Source: CBCXVS01 sp965178525
GTDB taxonomy: Bacteria > Tectomicrobia > Entotheonellia > Entotheonellales > Entotheonellaceae
Direction of reading: 5' to 3'
DNA length: 16,415 bases
Assembly (NCBI GenBank): GCA_965178525.1
Contig: CBCXVS010000175.1
Coordinates: 1-16,415, forward strand
This document shows positions 1-8,058 of the stretch, one piece after another; positions within the stretch are counted from its first letter, which is position 1; each line of letters opens with the position of its first letter. The translations under genes and the position numbers were made by a program. The notes below the pieces were generated by a model. That model was not told the DNA's origin. It searched no databases and was given only the letters and a program-made list of their open reading frames with translations.

Positions 1-222
1 TTTGAGGATGATTCGGTGGGCATCTGGGCTGGGCTAGGGAACCTGATCTTATGCTATTGAGGAACAACTCTAATATAAAGTCAATTATGCCTCCGTACTG
101 AGCAGAACCCCATCCTCTGTCGCCACTGCCCCAAACCCGTTAGCCGCTCTGCGCCTCGCAAAGGCAAAAAACCATGCTAAAGATGTATTATACCTGAAGT
201 ACTGGACGTTCTCATGATTGTT

Positions 223-654
223 TCACGCCTGCGTACACGACGATCGGCAAAGCCGAGCGGATGTGTCGCGGTGTCTCTTTTCCTCATCGAGCCGCATGTC
301 GTTGACCTTCTGCTGCATCAAGGCGTGTTGGGTGGCTTCCGGCGTGGTATCGAGGAGCAAGATCCACACGCCTGTCTGGCATGAAAAAAGATGGATATCG
401 GCGTACATACCCGGCTGGATCTCGACCCACGGCAGACACAAAGCGCTCGTATCCATCGGCAAAAGTCCCTCGAGAAAGACAAGCTGTTCGCCAATCACCT
501 GGCCGTATTGAAGAGCTGTCATGCCATAGGCGGTCAGCTCGCCGCCCCAATCGACGAGACAATGCTTGCGGTCAACGTGGAGGTATGCCGGCCTCCGAGG
601 ACCAATGATGCTCGTACTGATGTAAACAAGCACTGGCAAGGGAAGAGAGTCCAT
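223..654 (-). CDS. Small PAS-like sensor-domain protein of unknown function
   Basis: The product is 143 aa from the ATG at 654; the frame also opens at an in-frame GTG at 687. I prefer the ATG because GGAG lies 8 nt upstream, while the GTG has no clear Shine-Dalgarno. The first ~110 residues look like one compact alpha/beta sensory fold (VLVYISTSIIG, then VDWGGELTAYG, GLLPMD, and a final strand VWILLLDTTPEAT), followed by a short charged helix. I recall similar sequences as N-terminal sensor modules ahead of cyclase or kinase outputs, but cannot verify this. No output domain, signal peptide or membrane segment is present, so it is either a stand-alone sensor or a truncated remnant. It lies downstream of a sigma-54 promoter and enhancer-like repeats, which suggests it is the target of the adjacent activator. 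The tail (RLCRSSCTQA) looks unlike a family end and may reflect a frameshift or truncation. Confidence 0.6.
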   Translation of the reverse strand: MDSLPLPVLVYISTSIIGPRRPAYLHVDRKHCLVDWGGELTAYGMTALQYGQVIGEQLVFLEGLLPMDTSALCLPWVEIQPGMYADIHLFSCQTGVWILLLDTTPEATQHALMQQKVNDMRLDEEKRHRDTSARLCRSSCTQA

Positions 655-752
655 CGCTCGCGCTCCACGTCCTTCCTCATGTTGCACGCGCTGCTCAACG
701 CGGGTGGCTCAACCGGTATCCTGTCCGTACAGTGGGCTATACTGACGGTACA

Positions 753-769
753 GGCAAAAACTATGCCAA
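753..769 (-). promoter_or_regulatory. Sigma-54 (-24/-12) promoter for the sensor gene
   Basis: On the minus strand the sequence reads TTGGCAT-AGTTT-TTGCC. GG and GC are separated by exactly 10 bases, as in the consensus TGGCACG-N4-TTGCW, with one mismatch in the -24 core. Predicted transcription begins near 742, giving an 88-nt leader to the ATG at 654. The gene immediately upstream encodes a sigma-54 activator and enhancer-like inverted repeats lie 100-150 bp upstream, so all parts of a sigma-54 promoter are in the expected order. Confidence 0.72.
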
Positions 770-838
770 CCCTTAGAACCCGTAACATGTTTTTTCACAA
801 AGATTTATTGCACGATGTAGCAGTGGGCAAATTCCACG

Positions 839-897
839 GAGACATGCTGAGACACATGCATGTCTCACGGTGTCTTACATGTGTCTCAGCAGAGACA
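839..897. promoter_or_regulatory. Cluster of GAGACA/TGTCTC inverted repeats, probable activator binding sites
   Basis: GAGACA occurs at 839, 849 and 892, and its complement TGTCTC at 861 and 882, with TGTCTT at 871. Two palindromes result: TGAGACA-N6-TGTCTCA (848-867) and TGTCTC-N4-GAGACA (882-897). Larger perfect arms also exist: TGCTGAGACACATG (845-858) against its complement (878-891), and GAGACATG (839-846) against CATGTCTC (859-866). The two palindromes centre about 115 and 148 bp upstream of the predicted sigma-54 start, the normal range for enhancer sites. A transcription-terminating hairpin for the activator gene is an alternative, but there is no T-run. Confidence 0.62.
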
Positions 898-916
898 TCA
901 TGCCGGCAGGAATCGC

Positions 917-2704
917 TTAGGTCTCACGAGGGATATCAAAACTCGCTAAGCGGCGATAAAACGTAGCGCGGCTCATCCCGAGCAGACGTGCGGCAGCCGT
1001 ACGATTACCGCGAGCCTGTTCGAGGGCGGCAAGCAACCGTTGCTTTTCATCGTGGGGTGGCGCGTCAACGGTGAAACGAGGCGACGAGACCTCCGCAAGT
1101 TCCGGAGGCAGGTCCTCGGCCAGAATGACCGCGCCACGGCAGCAAAGGACGGCAAATTCAATGGCGCTGCGCAGCTCGCGAACATTACCGGGCCAGGCAT
1201 AATCGAGCAGAAGCCGCATGGCGTCATGACTCACGTCTTGCACGGGCTTCCCAATTGCGGCGCGGCATTGCGCTAAAAATGTGCTGGTCAAAAGCGGAAT
1301 GTCCTGGCGGCGCTCCCGTAGTGGCGGCAGGTGAATACGCGCCACACGGATACGGTAGAGTAAATCGGCGCGAAACGTCCCCTTCTCGACTTCTTCCTGC
1401 AGATGGCGGTGTGTCGCCGCGACAATACGCACATCGATACGGCGCGGCCGAGCGTCTCCGACACGGATAATCTCACGCTCCTGCAGCACGTGCAGCAGAC
1501 TGGTTTGCACGCTCAGAGGAATATCGCCAATCTCATCCAGAAATAACGTGCCGCCATGGGCTGCCTCAAGCAATCCCTGCTGATCGGCGACAGCTCCGGT
1601 AAAAGCGCCGCGCCGATGCCCGAAGAGCTGGCTCGCGATGAGCGACTCGGTCAATCCGGCGCAGTTCACCGGGATGAATGGCTGCGAGGCGCGGTGACTG
1701 GCCGCATGGACAGCCTGGGCCACGAGTTCTTTGCCCGTGCCGGTTTCGCCCTCGATCATCACCGTCGTATCGACGCGAGCCAAGTCACGAATTTGCTGAT
1801 AGACCCGTACCATGGGCTCACTTTTGCCAATGAGATCGTGGAACTGGCCTTTTTCGTTGAGCAACCGCCGCAGGTCATGCACTTCGGTCATGTCGTAGAT
1901 GCAGATCATTTTTCGGCGCCGGTCACGCGGGTCGTCTTGAACATCCACCTCCATCCAATATTGCTGTCCCGCATCCGTCTTGACATGCACCGGGACTTTC
2001 GTGCGCTCCGAAGCCGGGCGCTTGGCCATGGCTTGCAAGGCGGCTTTTGCCTCCAGCGGAAAAGGAGCCACCTCATCCCAGGGTTGCCCCAAGACCGCTT
2101 CCGGATCGGTATCAAGCAAACGCTGCAAGACCTGGCTCAGAAAGGTCACACGCCCGCGCTCATCGAGCATGGCTGTGCCCAGGTGCAGTTCGTTGAGAAT
2201 GGCGAGCAGATCGTCGTGACTGGTGCGCAGCGCCGCTTCGGTCCGGCTCAGACGATGATAATCGAGCTGCGTCTGGCGTGCGTGTTGGAGAACCGCGCGG
2301 GTCTGCTCATACGCCTGGCCCAAGCGCTCGATACAGAGGAATGTGCCGGACGCGTTGCAAACGGCAAATGCTTCGAGCGCATACGGGTCGCCTGCCGCAT
2401 CGACTTCCGTCCATGGACCAGAGACGAACCGGCCCGCTTCACGGCGATCCCAAAAGGTTTCCACATCAATGAGAAAGTTGTCCAGAAAGGGCGATACGCT
2501 GTGTAGCACCACGGTACCCGGATGCGCCATAGCGACTGGGTATAAATCGCTGAACCAGTCCGGAGGGGTTCCGATGAAGCGGAAACTGCCAGGTTCTACA
2601 TACTCGATGACAGCCATATGTAGCGAGGTAAACAAATCGGCCAGGACGGCGGTGTCACGCATGCTGGTCTCCAACCTGGCGCCGCGTGCCGCCATCGTCT
2701 GCAC
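917..2704 (-). CDS. Sigma-54-dependent enhancer-binding regulator with PAS domain
   Basis: This 595-aa protein is an NtrC-family activator that remodels the sigma-54 RNA polymerase closed complex using ATP. An N-terminal sensor-like region (about 15-140) contains no phosphoacceptor receiver signature. A linker helix (140-165) leads to a PAS domain (about 166-280). The AAA+ domain (290-515) has Walker A GETGTGKE (319-326), the sigma-54-contacting loop GAFTGA (366-371), Walker B GTLFLDE (385-391) and arginine-finger residues in FRADLLYRIR (444-453). A Fis-type helix-turn-helix closes it (about 555-590, GNRTAAARLLGMSRATFYRR). The frame begins at GTG 2704, 9 nt after the GTPase stop; an ATG three codons later is also possible, and neither has a strong Shine-Dalgarno. 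All catalytic motifs are intact. The ligand is unknown; the PAS domain and upstream GTPase suggest small-molecule or protein input. Confidence 0.95.
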   Translation of the reverse strand: MQTMAARGARLETSMRDTAVLADLFTSLHMAVIEYVEPGSFRFIGTPPDWFSDLYPVAMAHPGTVVLHSVSPFLDNFLIDVETFWDRREAGRFVSGPWTEVDAAGDPYALEAFAVCNASGTFLCIERLGQAYEQTRAVLQHARQTQLDYHRLSRTEAALRTSHDDLLAILNELHLGTAMLDERGRVTFLSQVLQRLLDTDPEAVLGQPWDEVAPFPLEAKAALQAMAKRPASERTKVPVHVKTDAGQQYWMEVDVQDDPRDRRRKMICIYDMTEVHDLRRLLNEKGQFHDLIGKSEPMVRVYQQIRDLARVDTTVMIEGETGTGKELVAQAVHAASHRASQPFIPVNCAGLTESLIASQLFGHRRGAFTGAVADQQGLLEAAHGGTLFLDEIGDIPLSVQTSLLHVLQEREIIRVGDARPRRIDVRIVAATHRHLQEEVEKGTFRADLLYRIRVARIHLPPLRERRQDIPLLTSTFLAQCRAAIGKPVQDVSHDAMRLLLDYAWPGNVRELRSAIEFAVLCCRGAVILAEDLPPELAEVSSPRFTVDAPPHDEKQRLLAALEQARGNRTAAARLLGMSRATFYRRLASFDIPRET

Positions 2705-2713
2705 GGCGACGTA

Positions 2714-3223
2714 TCACTCGCATGGCGAGGTCTCCACCATGTATTTGGCGAGGTTTCTCAAGGCTTCGTCGACGCCATCCCCAGTTTTTGCGCTCGTTTT
2801 GAGCACATGCCATCCCCGCTCGGTGAGCGCGGTGACGGTCTGCTCATCGACCTCCCATTCCCCCGCTAAATCCGCTTTATTGAGGAGCAAGATAAAGGGC
2901 ACGTCACCAACGGCATGCACCGTCCGTTGGTGCAAGCTCAAGGCCGTATCGAGGGTCGTACGGCGTGTCCCGTCCACCACCAGCAGATACCCGGCGGCGC
3001 CCCGTAAATACACGGTCCGGACCTGATGGAAATCGTCTTCACCAGCCAGATCCCACAACAGCAGCAGGACATCTTGCTCGCCGACCTTGAGCTGTTTTTT
3101 ATCGACTTTCACCCCAACCGAAGTGAGATACTTTTCGGAAAAAATGCTGCTGACAGACCGCGCCACAAGACTCGTTTTGCCTACGGCAAAAGCCCCTAAC
3201 ATGCAGACCTTCTTTTGGAGCAT
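2714..3223 (-). CDS. Ras/Rab-like small GTPase
   Basis: This 169-aa single-domain GTPase shows all five G motifs: P-loop GAFAVGKTS (10-18), a switch-I threonine in YLTSVGVKV (around 34), DLAG in LLWDLAGED (58-61), NKAD (115-118) and TSAKTG (143-148). Size and spacing match Ras/Rab/Rag-like bacterial GTPases. Switch II reads WDLAGED rather than DTAGQE, so the Gln used by eukaryotic Ras is replaced; bacterial homologues often depend on a partner GAP. There is no prenylation motif or membrane anchor (it ends SPCE). ATG 3223 is preceded by AGAAGG and an earlier GAAGG. It is co-oriented with, and 9 nt from, the sigma-54 activator, so the two are almost certainly co-transcribed. No roadblock/MglB-type partner is visible in the window. 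Confidence 0.9.
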   Translation of the reverse strand: MLQKKVCMLGAFAVGKTSLVARSVSSIFSEKYLTSVGVKVDKKQLKVGEQDVLLLLWDLAGEDDFHQVRTVYLRGAAGYLLVVDGTRRTTLDTALSLHQRTVHAVGDVPFILLLNKADLAGEWEVDEQTVTALTERGWHVLKTSAKTGDGVDEALRNLAKYMVETSPCE

Positions 3224-3509
3224 GGCCTTCTACCTTCATGCATGGGCGGTACACCTGAAAACAGCCCAGTGCGACCTCGTCATACGTGTCATCAAACCTC
3301 GCAAGGTGTTTCCAGAGGGAAATACCACGGCATGTCTGCCATCATACTCCTACCCGTCTGTGCAAACAAGCACATGCCATGGAAGGCTACGGAGAAGGCG
3401 TTCCTCCACACGCGACGGCTAGAGCCGTACGAATCGTCCGTTTTCTTTCCTGCTCATGTCATCCGCACCACTGCCTCGATGGTACCTAAATCCTTTGATT
3501 GACAACGTG

Positions 3510-3902
3510 TTAGGCGACCTCGATGACGGCCGCGTGCCCGGACGATGACGCCAGACGCGCATCGCATGTCAGCAAGGCCACCCCCAGGGTTTCGGCCAGC
3601 GCGATGTAAGCCGCATCATAGGCCGTGACATTGTGACGCAATTCCCAAATACGTGACAGGCAAAGATCGTGTGGATAACGGATGAAGGGCCAGGCCGCCA
3701 GATTATCCAGGGCTTCGGCGGCTCGCGCGGCGTCGAGCAAACCCTGGAGCCAAGTCCGTCGCAAGGCATGCGCGACCTCGATATCGATCAGATGCGGGAC
3801 ATGTAGCGTTTCACCTGGGGCAAACAGCCGCTCCTCGGTGCGGATGCCCGTCTCGGTTTGGAGCAGCACCTCAACAACTGCAGAGGCATCAACCACCATC
3901 AT
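3510..3902 (-). CDS. PIN-domain ribonuclease toxin (VapC/FitB type)
   Basis: The frame is open from 3944, but the ATG at 3902 (or the next codon, 3899) begins the standard PIN strand MVVDASAVVEVLL, so the 14 preceding residues are not part of the protein. The product is about 130 aa, normal for the family. Acidic residues expected to bind the catalytic metal are present: Asp in VVDAS, Glu in DIEVAHALRR, Asp in TAYDAAYIALAE and Asp in LLTCDARLA. PIN toxins cleave RNA such as tRNA or mRNA when not held by their antitoxin. The start overlaps the end of the antitoxin gene by 14 bp, the usual translational coupling. Confidence 0.9.
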   Translation of the reverse strand: MMVVDASAVVEVLLQTETGIRTEERLFAPGETLHVPHLIDIEVAHALRRTWLQGLLDAARAAEALDNLAAWPFIRYPHDLCLSRIWELRHNVTAYDAAYIALAETLGVALLTCDARLASSSGHAAVIEVA

Positions 3903-4134
3903 CAGGCAACGGTCCTCTGCCCTCGCGGATGATGGCAGCCGCATCTATCGCACCCTGGACAGGCCGCCGCTGGTGCAAACGCTGGCGTAATTCTTCCATC
4001 GTGGGCCGCTCAGCGATTTTCCGGACTTCCTGCAATAGATAGTCCGAGAGCGACATTCCCGCTAATGCAGCTCTGGCTTTGAGCGTCCGGTGCAGCTCTT
4101 CAGGCACATTGCGAATTTGAATATGTTTTTCCAT
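3889..4134 (-). CDS. Ribbon-helix-helix antitoxin (FitA/VapB type)
   Basis: The chosen start is the ATG at 4134 (81 aa); a TTG five codons earlier also opens the frame, but the promoter placement favours the ATG. The N-terminus HIQIRNVPEELHRTLKARA followed by GMSLSDYLLQEV is a typical FitA-like ribbon-helix-helix DNA-binding unit. The C-terminal tail is expected to wrap around and block the PIN toxin. Antitoxin precedes toxin with a 14-bp overlap. As in other such pairs, the complex probably represses its own promoter; an ACATG-N7-CATGT inverted repeat lies just upstream, across the -35 region. Confidence 0.88.
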   Translation of the reverse strand: MEKHIQIRNVPEELHRTLKARAALAGMSLSDYLLQEVRKIAERPTMEELRQRLHQRRPVQGAIDAAAIIREGRGPLPDDGG

Positions 4135-4140
4135 GTGTAA

Positions 4141-4169
4141 AGCATACAAACATGCAAATCACATGTCAA
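4141..4169 (-). promoter_or_regulatory. Sigma-70 promoter of the toxin-antitoxin operon with overlapping operator
   Basis: On the minus strand a perfect TTGACA (4169-4164) and TATGCT (4146-4141) are separated by 17 bp. Predicted transcription begins near 4134, the first base of the antitoxin ATG, so the mRNA would be leaderless; consistent with that, no Shine-Dalgarno precedes the ATG. The inverted repeat ACATG-N7-CATGT (4150-4166) sits in the spacer and touches the -35 box, where antitoxin binding would block polymerase. Confidence 0.68.
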
Positions 4170-4196
4170 TGAAGAAACGGGTGGGTGAGGCGGAGG

Positions 4197-6056
4197 TCAG
4201 GCAATCGGCGCCGCATGAAAATAGTCGTGGACGGCGTGCGCAATCCGTTCGGGCAAGCCCGGCACCGAGGTCAATTCGGCCAGCGAGGCGTCGCGGATTT
4301 GTTTGACACTACCGAAATGCCGTAACAACTGGGTCCGTCGCCCGGCCCCCACTCCCGGAATCTCCTCGAGTTCGGAGCGCAGGGTCTGCTTGCTGCGGAG
4401 TTGTTTGTGGTACGTGATGGCAAACCGATGCGCCTCGTCCCGCACCTGTTGCAGGATGAACAACGCCGGCGCATTGGACAAAAAGGTCACGGCATTTTTG
4501 CGGCCGGGCCGAAAGAACCGTTCCTCACTGCGCTGCCGCTTTCCACTGTCGTGATCGACTTTGAGCCGGCTTTTCGCAATCCCGACGACTTCGAGATCAG
4601 TAATACCCAGTTCGTCTAGGACCCGCAACGCCATTTGCAATTGCCCCTTGCCCCCATCCACCATGAGCAGATCCGGAAAATCGTCTTCTTCTAGGGCACG
4701 CCGATAGCGCCGGCGCAGCACTTCGAGCATCATACCGAAATCGTTAGGCCCATCCAGCGTCTGGATGCGGTAGCGGCGATAGCGCTGTTTGGCCGGCTGG
4801 CCGCCCTGAAAACACACCATGGAGCCAACGGCCAGGCTGCCGCTGATGTTGGAAATATCAAAACACTCAATCCGGCGCGGCAGGGTGTGCAAGCGCAACT
4901 TGTGCTGGATGTCTTCCAGGGCTCGCTGCTGCTGCTCGTTGGCATCGTGATCTTTCTGGTAGGACAGCTCCGCGTTTTTCATCGCCAGTTGCACCAGATG
5001 GTATTTATCTCCCCTCTGGGGCACTTCGAGAGTCACCTGCCGCTCCTTTTTTTCACTCAGAAGCTCGGCCAACGAATCGGCATCCTCCAGCGCACACGGG
5101 AGCAACACTTCGCGCGGGATATACGGATTTTCGGCGTAGTATTGATTCACAAACGAACGCAACACCTCCGCCTCCGGCAACAATTGCTGCGTGAAGGTAT
5201 ACGCACGGCCGCCCACGAGCTGACCGCTGCGCACGTTCAACGTCTGCACTTGCACCGTGTCTCCGACCTGATAATAGCCGAAGATATCCTGGTCACGTTG
5301 CTTCACAGAGGTCACCCGCTGCTTCCCCGTCGTCTCTTCGACCGCTTGCAAGCGCTTATACAGCCGCGCCGCCTCCTCAAAACGCAAGGTCTCGGAGGCG
5401 TCATGGATCTGCGTTTTCAGCGTTTTGACGATCTCATCACTGCGGCCGCGGAGATGCAGGACGACCTGCTGCACCAACTCCTGATACGCCGCCTCGGTGG
5501 TACAGCCCGGCACGCAGGGCGCCACACACTGGCCGATCTCGTGGTACAGACACGGCCGGGCGCGGCTATTGAAAACCGCATCGGTGCAGGAGCGAATCGG
5601 AAAGGCGCGATACAGGGTACGCAGGGTTTCCTTGACCGCTTGACTTGAGGCATAGGGACCGAAGTAGTGGGCTTTATCCTTGCCCGGACGCCGCACCACG
5701 GTTAAGCGTGGATAGTGTTGCCGTGGGTCGAGCCGCAGATGGATGTGGTTTTTGTCGTCGCGCAGGGCAATATTGAAGCGGGGCCGATGCTTTTTGATCA
5801 GCGTGTTTTCAAGAATCAACGCCTCTTTTTCGGCGTTGGTCACCAGGAAATCGATCGCTGCGACCGACAGCAGGCCCAGGCGGATATGGTAGCGCGGGTC
5901 CCCACTCTGCGAAAAATACTGCCGCACCCGGTTGCGCAGGTTTTTCGCCTTGCCCACATAGACAATGTCGCCCTCGGCATTGTGCATCAGATAGACGCCG
6001 GGAGCGTGGGGAAAGCGATCGATTTGCTCACGCAGGGGCGTGGTGGTGTCCATCAC
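4197..6056 (-). CDS. uvrC: Excinuclease ABC subunit C
   Basis: UvrC makes the 3' and 5' incisions around a DNA lesion after UvrA/UvrB damage recognition. The 619-aa product has the N-terminal GIY-YIG nuclease (APGVYLMHNAEGDIVYVGKAK, about 18-38, with the conserved Glu in NAEKEALILENTLIKK), then cysteines CTDAVF, CLYHEIGQC and CVPGC, a UVR UvrB-binding helix pair (FEEAARLYKRLQAVEE), an RNase H-like 5' nuclease domain (ECFDISNISG and LLMVDGGKGQL supply acidic residues), and C-terminal helix-hairpin-helix motifs (IPGVGAGRR, VPGLPERIA). Length is normal and no key motif is missing. The frame starts at GTG 6056 or the adjacent ATG 6053; the ATG shares one base with the uvrB stop, implying translational coupling. 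Confidence 0.97.
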   Translation of the reverse strand: MMDTTTPLREQIDRFPHAPGVYLMHNAEGDIVYVGKAKNLRNRVRQYFSQSGDPRYHIRLGLLSVAAIDFLVTNAEKEALILENTLIKKHRPRFNIALRDDKNHIHLRLDPRQHYPRLTVVRRPGKDKAHYFGPYASSQAVKETLRTLYRAFPIRSCTDAVFNSRARPCLYHEIGQCVAPCVPGCTTEAAYQELVQQVVLHLRGRSDEIVKTLKTQIHDASETLRFEEAARLYKRLQAVEETTGKQRVTSVKQRDQDIFGYYQVGDTVQVQTLNVRSGQLVGGRAYTFTQQLLPEAEVLRSFVNQYYAENPYIPREVLLPCALEDADSLAELLSEKKERQVTLEVPQRGDKYHLVQLAMKNAELSYQKDHDANEQQQRALEDIQHKLRLHTLPRRIECFDISNISGSLAVGSMVCFQGGQPAKQRYRRYRIQTLDGPNDFGMMLEVLRRRYRRALEEDDFPDLLMVDGGKGQLQMALRVLDELGITDLEVVGIAKSRLKVDHDSGKRQRSEERFFRPGRKNAVTFLSNAPALFILQQVRDEAHRFAITYHKQLRSKQTLRSELEEIPGVGAGRRTQLLRHFGSVKQIRDASLAELTSVPGLPERIAHAVHDYFHAAPIA

Positions 6057-8050
6057 CGCAGCTCCAATTCTCGCTCTTGCAAGGCGAAAATGCGGTCGCG
6101 CAGTTCCGCCGCGCGTTCGAACTCGTAGCGCTCGGCCGCGGCTTTCATGTCCTTCCGCAGCTTGCTAATGAGACGCGGCACATCCGCGTCCGCCACCTCA
6201 TAAGTCACGGGCGCTTCCGCCGCCACCGGAACGGTGACGTAATCCGCGTCATAGACGGCTGCCAGGGCGTTATCCACCTCTTTGACGATGCCGGCCGGTG
6301 TAATGTCATGGTCTTCATTGTAGTGTTGCTGCAGCTCACGACGCCGGTTGGTTTCGCCGATGGCCCGATCGAGCGAACCGGTCATGTGATCGGCATACAT
6401 CAGGACCTGGCCATTGATATGGCGCGCCGCTCGCCCGATGGTCTGAATCAGGGAGCGTTCCGAGCGCAAAAACCCTTCTTTGTCGGCATCGAGAATGGCC
6501 ACGAGCGAGACCTCCGGCAGGTCGAGTCCCTCGCGCAGGAGGTTGACGCCAACCAGCACATCGTACGTGCCCAGGCGCAATTCCCGGATAATCTCTGTCC
6601 GCTGCAAGGTGTAAATATCCGAGTGTAGATAGACGACCTTGATGCCCAGGGTGCGATAGTAATCCGTCAATTCTTCAGACATGCGTTTGGTCAACGTCGT
6701 CACCAGCACCCGCTCATGACGCTGCACGCGCTGGCGCACCTCGTGTAACAGATCATCCACCTGCCCTGAGGCCGGGCGCATGAGAATCTCGGGGTCCATG
6801 AGTCCCGTGGGCCGGATGATCTGCTCCACTACCACCCCGCCACTCATGCGCAGTTCATAGTCCGCCGGTGTCGCCGACACGTAGACCACCTGCCGGATGT
6901 GCGCACCGAATTCCCCAAAATTCAAGGGCCGGTTATCCAGCGCCGACGGCAGGCGGAAACCGTAATCGGCCAGGGTCTGTTTACGCGAGCGGTCACCATG
7001 GTACATGCCGTTGAGCTGCGGCACGGCGATGTGGCTTTCGTCGATAAAGAGCAGATAATCCTCCGAAAAATAATCTAAAAGGGTCGACGGTGGCTCACCC
7101 GCCTGACGCCCGTCGAGATGGCGCGAGTAGTTCTCGATGCCGGGACAGACGCCGGTGGTGTGCAAGATCTCCAGGTCGTACCGCGTGCGCTGCTCCAACC
7201 GCTGCGCTTCGAGCAGCTTGTCCTCACGCCGCAGCACCGCGAGACGTTCCTCTAACTCGGCCGCGATGTCATCGAGCGCCCTCAGGAGGTTGTCCCGGCC
7301 GGTGACGTAATGGCTGCTGGGATAGATGGCGACTTTATTCAGCGGCCGGAACACCTCGCCAGTGAGCGGATCGAACTCCGAAATGCTCTCGATGAAATCC
7401 CCAAAAAACTCGAGCCGGACGGCCCGCTCTTCCTCATGCGCCGGAAAGACATCCACGACATCGCCACGGACGCGAAACGTGCCGCGATGGAAATCGATGT
7501 CATTGCGCTCGTATTGAATATCCACCAAACGCCGCAGGATATCGTCCCGCGACACTTCCATCTCGTGGTGGAAGAGCACCAGCATGCCAGCATAGTCTTT
7601 GGGCGATCCGATGCCGTAAATGCACGACACACTGGCCACGACGATCACATCCCGCCGCTCCAGCAACGAGCGCGTAGTCGAATGGCGCAATTTATCGATA
7701 TGTTCGTTGATCGCGATGTCTTTTTCGATATACGTATCCGTACTCGCAACATACGCCTCGGGTTGATAATAATCGTAATAGCTGACAAAATACTCGACGG
7801 CATTGTGCGGGAACAGCCGGACAAATTCGTTGTAGAGCTGCGCCGCCAGGGTTTTGTTCGGCGCCAACACGAGCGTCGGCCTATTGACGCGCGCGACCAC
7901 TGACGCCATCGTGTACGTCTTGCCCGACCCCGTCACGCCAAGCAAGGTCTGATGCACGATCTCATCATGGAGCCCCTGTACCAATTCCTCGATGGCCTGT
8001 GGCTGGTCGCCCGCCGGCTGAAATTCGGAAACGAGTTCAAATGTGTCCAT
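6053..8050 (-). CDS. uvrB: Excinuclease ABC subunit B
   Basis: UvrB is the helicase-like damage-verification subunit of nucleotide excision repair. It loads onto DNA with UvrA and recruits UvrC. The 665-aa product shows Walker A GVTGSGKT (38-45), the beta-hairpin YYDYYQPEAY (91-100) that probes the lesion strand, a DESH Walker B (LLFIDESHI), helicase motifs including GVNLLREGLDLPEV and SLIQTIGRAARH, and the C-terminal UVR motif (FERAAELRDRIFALQ) that contacts UvrC. ATG 8050 gives the expected N-terminus and has no Shine-Dalgarno. It lies upstream of uvrC in one operon; uvrA is not in the window. Confidence 0.98.
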   Translation of the reverse strand: MDTFELVSEFQPAGDQPQAIEELVQGLHDEIVHQTLLGVTGSGKTYTMASVVARVNRPTLVLAPNKTLAAQLYNEFVRLFPHNAVEYFVSYYDYYQPEAYVASTDTYIEKDIAINEHIDKLRHSTTRSLLERRDVIVVASVSCIYGIGSPKDYAGMLVLFHHEMEVSRDDILRRLVDIQYERNDIDFHRGTFRVRGDVVDVFPAHEEERAVRLEFFGDFIESISEFDPLTGEVFRPLNKVAIYPSSHYVTGRDNLLRALDDIAAELEERLAVLRREDKLLEAQRLEQRTRYDLEILHTTGVCPGIENYSRHLDGRQAGEPPSTLLDYFSEDYLLFIDESHIAVPQLNGMYHGDRSRKQTLADYGFRLPSALDNRPLNFGEFGAHIRQVVYVSATPADYELRMSGGVVVEQIIRPTGLMDPEILMRPASGQVDDLLHEVRQRVQRHERVLVTTLTKRMSEELTDYYRTLGIKVVYLHSDIYTLQRTEIIRELRLGTYDVLVGVNLLREGLDLPEVSLVAILDADKEGFLRSERSLIQTIGRAARHINGQVLMYADHMTGSLDRAIGETNRRRELQQHYNEDHDITPAGIVKEVDNALAAVYDADYVTVPVAAEAPVTYEVADADVPRLISKLRKDMKAAAERYEFERAAELRDRIFALQERELELR

Positions 8051-8058
8051 AACCGAGA

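Noticed and set aside
839..897. Repeat cluster considered as a CRISPR array
   Set aside because: Units are only 6-8 bp in mixed orientations with short irregular spacing; there are no spacers of uniform length and no cas genes.
391..966. Plus-strand open frame of 191 codons over the sensor gene and enhancer repeats
   Set aside because: Composition is not protein-like, it crosses the sigma-54 promoter and the palindromes, and no ribosome binding site is present.
1556..2506. Long plus-strand open frame (316 codons) in the first region
   Set aside because: It is antisense to the sigma-54 activator, whose AAA+ motifs are unambiguous; the plus-strand product has no family features.
4887..5648. 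Plus-strand open frame of 253 codons
   Set aside because: Antisense to uvrC; an artefact of GC-rich coding sequence.
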